From NCBI GenBank assembly GCA_030045175.1, contig JASIBM010000494.1, positions 1 through 5,639 of the forward strand: 5,639 bases of DNA, read 5' to 3'. The notes beneath the pieces were generated by a model, which had not been told where the DNA came from, did not search any database, and was given only the letters and a program-made list of their open reading frames with translations. This document shows, one piece after another, positions 4,388 to 5,639 of this stretch (the first letter of the stretch is position 1; every line of letters begins with the position of its first letter). This DNA comes from Streptosporangiaceae bacterium. Lineage in GTDB: Bacteria; Actinomycetota; Actinomycetes; Streptosporangiales; Streptosporangiaceae. The position numbers and the translations under genes are program-made.

Positions 4388-5173
4388 ATGGTGCAACGCG
4401 ACACGCCGTGGCCACCCGGAACGCCATGCTGGGTGGACCTGAGCGTCGATGACCCGGGCAGGGCCAAGGCGTTCTATTCCGCCTTGTTCGGCTGGGAGGC
4501 GCAGGAAGGCCCGCCGGAGGCGGGCGGATACCTGCTCTGCGAGGTAGACGGCCGGCCTGTGGCCGGCATCGGCCCGAAGATGGGGTCCGGCGATGAGCCG
4601 AGCGCCTGGACCACGTACCTGGCCAGCGAGGACGCTGACGAGACGGCAGGCAAGATCGCCGCGGCGGGCGGGCAGGTGCTCATGGCGCCGCTCGACGTGA
4701 TGGACGTGGGCCGCATGATGGTGGCCACCGACCCGGCTGGGGCGGTCTTCGGCGTCTGGCAGGCGGCGAAGCACACCGGCATGCAGCTGGCGAACGAGCC
4801 GGGCGCCGTCTGCTGGAACGAGAACATGAGCCGGGACTTCGACGCCAACAAGGCGTTCTACCACGCCGTCTTCGGCTACAAGTACGACGACATGAGCTCC
4901 GGGGACTTCCGCTACGCCACGTTCCGTACCAGCGATGACGGACTCGGCGGAATCGGAGCGCTCGACGCCTCGGCCGACGTTCCCTCGCACTGGCTGACGT
5001 ACTTCACGGCCGCCAGCACCGACGACGTGGTGTCGGTGGCGACGGCGCTTGGCGGCCAAGTCATACGGCCTGCCTGGGACACGCCGTACGGGCGGATGGC
5101 CATCCTCAGCGATGACCAGGGGGCCGTCTTCGCGCTCATGGGCATGGCGTCCGGCGCCGCGGCCGAGGGCTAG
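4388..5173 (+). CDS. Two-domain VOC (glyoxalase/bleomycin-resistance fold) protein, CFP30B-like
   Basis: A 261-residue protein. The ATG at 4388 follows GAGGGA (4377-4382) by 5 bases. Two tandem VOC domains are visible. The first, about 11-125, runs from GTPCWVDLSVDDPGRAKAFYSALFGW to GRMMVATDPAGAVFGVWQ. The second, about 138-252, runs from PGAVCWNENMSRDFDANKAFYHAVFGY to GRMAILSDDQGAVFALM. The paired 'W.(D/N/E)..., AFY..(L/V)FG(W/Y), GG(Q)V, GRM, (T/S)D..GAVF' blocks and the length match M. tuberculosis Rv0577 (CFP30B/TB27.3), which I remember as 261 residues. Members are annotated as glyoxalase or antibiotic-resistance-like proteins, but most have no proven reaction. The classical glyoxalase I His/Glu metal ligands are not obvious here, so catalysis is uncertain. 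No signal peptide is visible. The gene has its own upstream region and converges on the permease gene, with overlapping stop codons. Confidence 0.92.
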   Translation: MVQRDTPWPPGTPCWVDLSVDDPGRAKAFYSALFGWEAQEGPPEAGGYLLCEVDGRPVAGIGPKMGSGDEPSAWTTYLASEDADETAGKIAAAGGQVLMAPLDVMDVGRMMVATDPAGAVFGVWQAAKHTGMQLANEPGAVCWNENMSRDFDANKAFYHAVFGYKYDDMSSGDFRYATFRTSDDGLGGIGALDASADVPSHWLTYFTAASTDDVVSVATALGGQVIRPAWDTPYGRMAILSDDQGAVFALMGMASGAAAEG

Positions 5174-5639
5174 CCAGAGTTCGCTATGTCGCGGTGGCGC
5201 AGGCCAGTCAGCCCGGCGGCGGCCAGCGCCACCGCGATCACGCTCAGCCAGATCAGCGGCGCGGCGCTGACCGAGCCGCCGGGCAGCCTGGGCGCGTGCG
5301 TGAACGGCGACACGTCAAGCACCCAGTGCGACAAGCCCAGCGTGGTGCCGAAGAACACCACGAGCACGACGACCCCGAGAGCGCTCCAGCTCATCTGCAC
5401 GCTCGTCGCCGGGGTCAGGCCGAACAGCGCGACCGCGAGCCCGGCGAGCACGCCCACGGCAGGCGCCTGAGCCAGCGACGCACCCACGAGCCTGGCTATC
5501 TCACCGCCGGCGCTTGCGCCGGGGCCAAGCGCGCCCGCGCCCGACCGGGCCGCGAGGCCGAGCCCGGCGCCTAGGCCGATCAGCGCCAGGATCGCGATCG
5601 CGCCGCCGAAGGCGATGAGCACGTGGCTCAGTCCCCAGC
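5170..5639 (-). CDS. ABC-2 type transporter permease, C-terminal part (antibiotic-exporter type)
   Basis: The reading frame is open to the right edge of the window, so the N-terminus is missing. A GTG at 5622-5620 is an internal Val, because the codons upstream continue as WGLSH without a stop. About 155 residues are visible, with four hydrophobic segments: VLIAFGGAIAILALIGLGAG, SLAQAPAVGVLAGLAVALFG, ALGVVVLVVFFGTTLGL and LIWLSVIAVALAAAGLTGL. The end block WVLDVSPFTHAPRLPGG, then APLIWL and a final GLRHRDI, is the typical tail of the roughly 530-residue actinobacterial ABC-2 exporter permeases annotated as tetronasin- or polyketide-antibiotic transporters (compare Rv1217c). It would work in the cytoplasmic membrane with an ATP-binding subunit, usually encoded just upstream and so off the right edge. 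The substrate cannot be told. The TAG stop (complement of 5170-5172) overlaps the stop of the VOC gene. Confidence 0.85.
   Translation of the reverse strand, partial: WGLSHVLIAFGGAIAILALIGLGAGLGLAARSGAGALGPGASAGGEIARLVGASLAQAPAVGVLAGLAVALFGLTPATSVQMSWSALGVVVLVVFFGTTLGLSHWVLDVSPFTHAPRLPGGSVSAAPLIWLSVIAVALAAAGLTGLRHRDIANSG

Noticed and set aside
4349..5059. Minus-strand open frame (236 codons) opposite the VOC gene
   Set aside because: Its Arg/His/Val-rich composition is typical of antisense frames, and the opposite frame is a clear two-domain VOC protein.
5170..5622. Complete small membrane protein starting at the GTG 5622-5620
   Set aside because: The frame stays open upstream to the window edge, and the visible part matches the C-terminal tail of a much longer ABC-2 permease.

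Overview
The window looks like ordinary chromosome of a high-GC actinobacterium. The evidence is the strong G+C bias, GTG start codons on at least three genes, a C-terminal dehydrogenase fragment of the mycothiol/actinobacterial type, a two-domain VOC protein of the mycobacterial CFP30B (Rv0577) kind, and an ABC-2 permease of the actinobacterial antibiotic-exporter kind. AGG is used often for arginine in the first three genes, which is unlike typical Streptomyces. I cannot name the genus.

Layout. (1) 1-2388, plus strand: the 3' end of a zinc-type (MDR) alcohol/formaldehyde dehydrogenase. It is followed 11 bases later by a small PAPS-sulfotransferase-like P-loop protein, and after a 136-base gap by a class IV PLP aminotransferase-like protein. 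The gap holds a long imperfect hairpin (1355-1406). The sulfotransferase-like gene carries an in-frame 12-bp tandem repeat (1131-1226) that encodes a Pro/Ala-rich insert and gives the opposite strand a strong G-quadruplex motif. (2) 2440-2742, plus: a small exported protein with two cysteines, not recognised. (3) 2775-4079, minus: an exported or membrane-anchored GH3 (NagZ-like) glycosidase, convergent with the small protein. (4) 4080-4387: a 308-base divergent intergenic region with a short palindrome, direct repeats and one plausible promoter. (5) 4388-5173, plus: a two-domain VOC protein. (6) 5170-5639, minus: the C-terminal part of an ABC-2 type permease, whose stop codon overlaps that of the VOC gene.

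The most interesting point is the sulfotransferase-like/aminotransferase-like pair. From memory, the two products resemble, in the same order, the two halves of a single plant protein annotated as 'branched-chain-amino-acid aminotransferase-like' (for example Arabidopsis At3g05190). Adjacent genes here and a fusion in plants would point to a conserved two-domain functional unit of unknown role. In the aminotransferase half, the position that aligns with the PLP Schiff-base lysine of ordinary class IV enzymes is histidine (H160), and the only nearby lysine is K158. The family may therefore have shifted its lysine or lost transamination.

The other genes are conventional. I see no tRNA, rRNA, CRISPR array, insertion sequence or phage gene.
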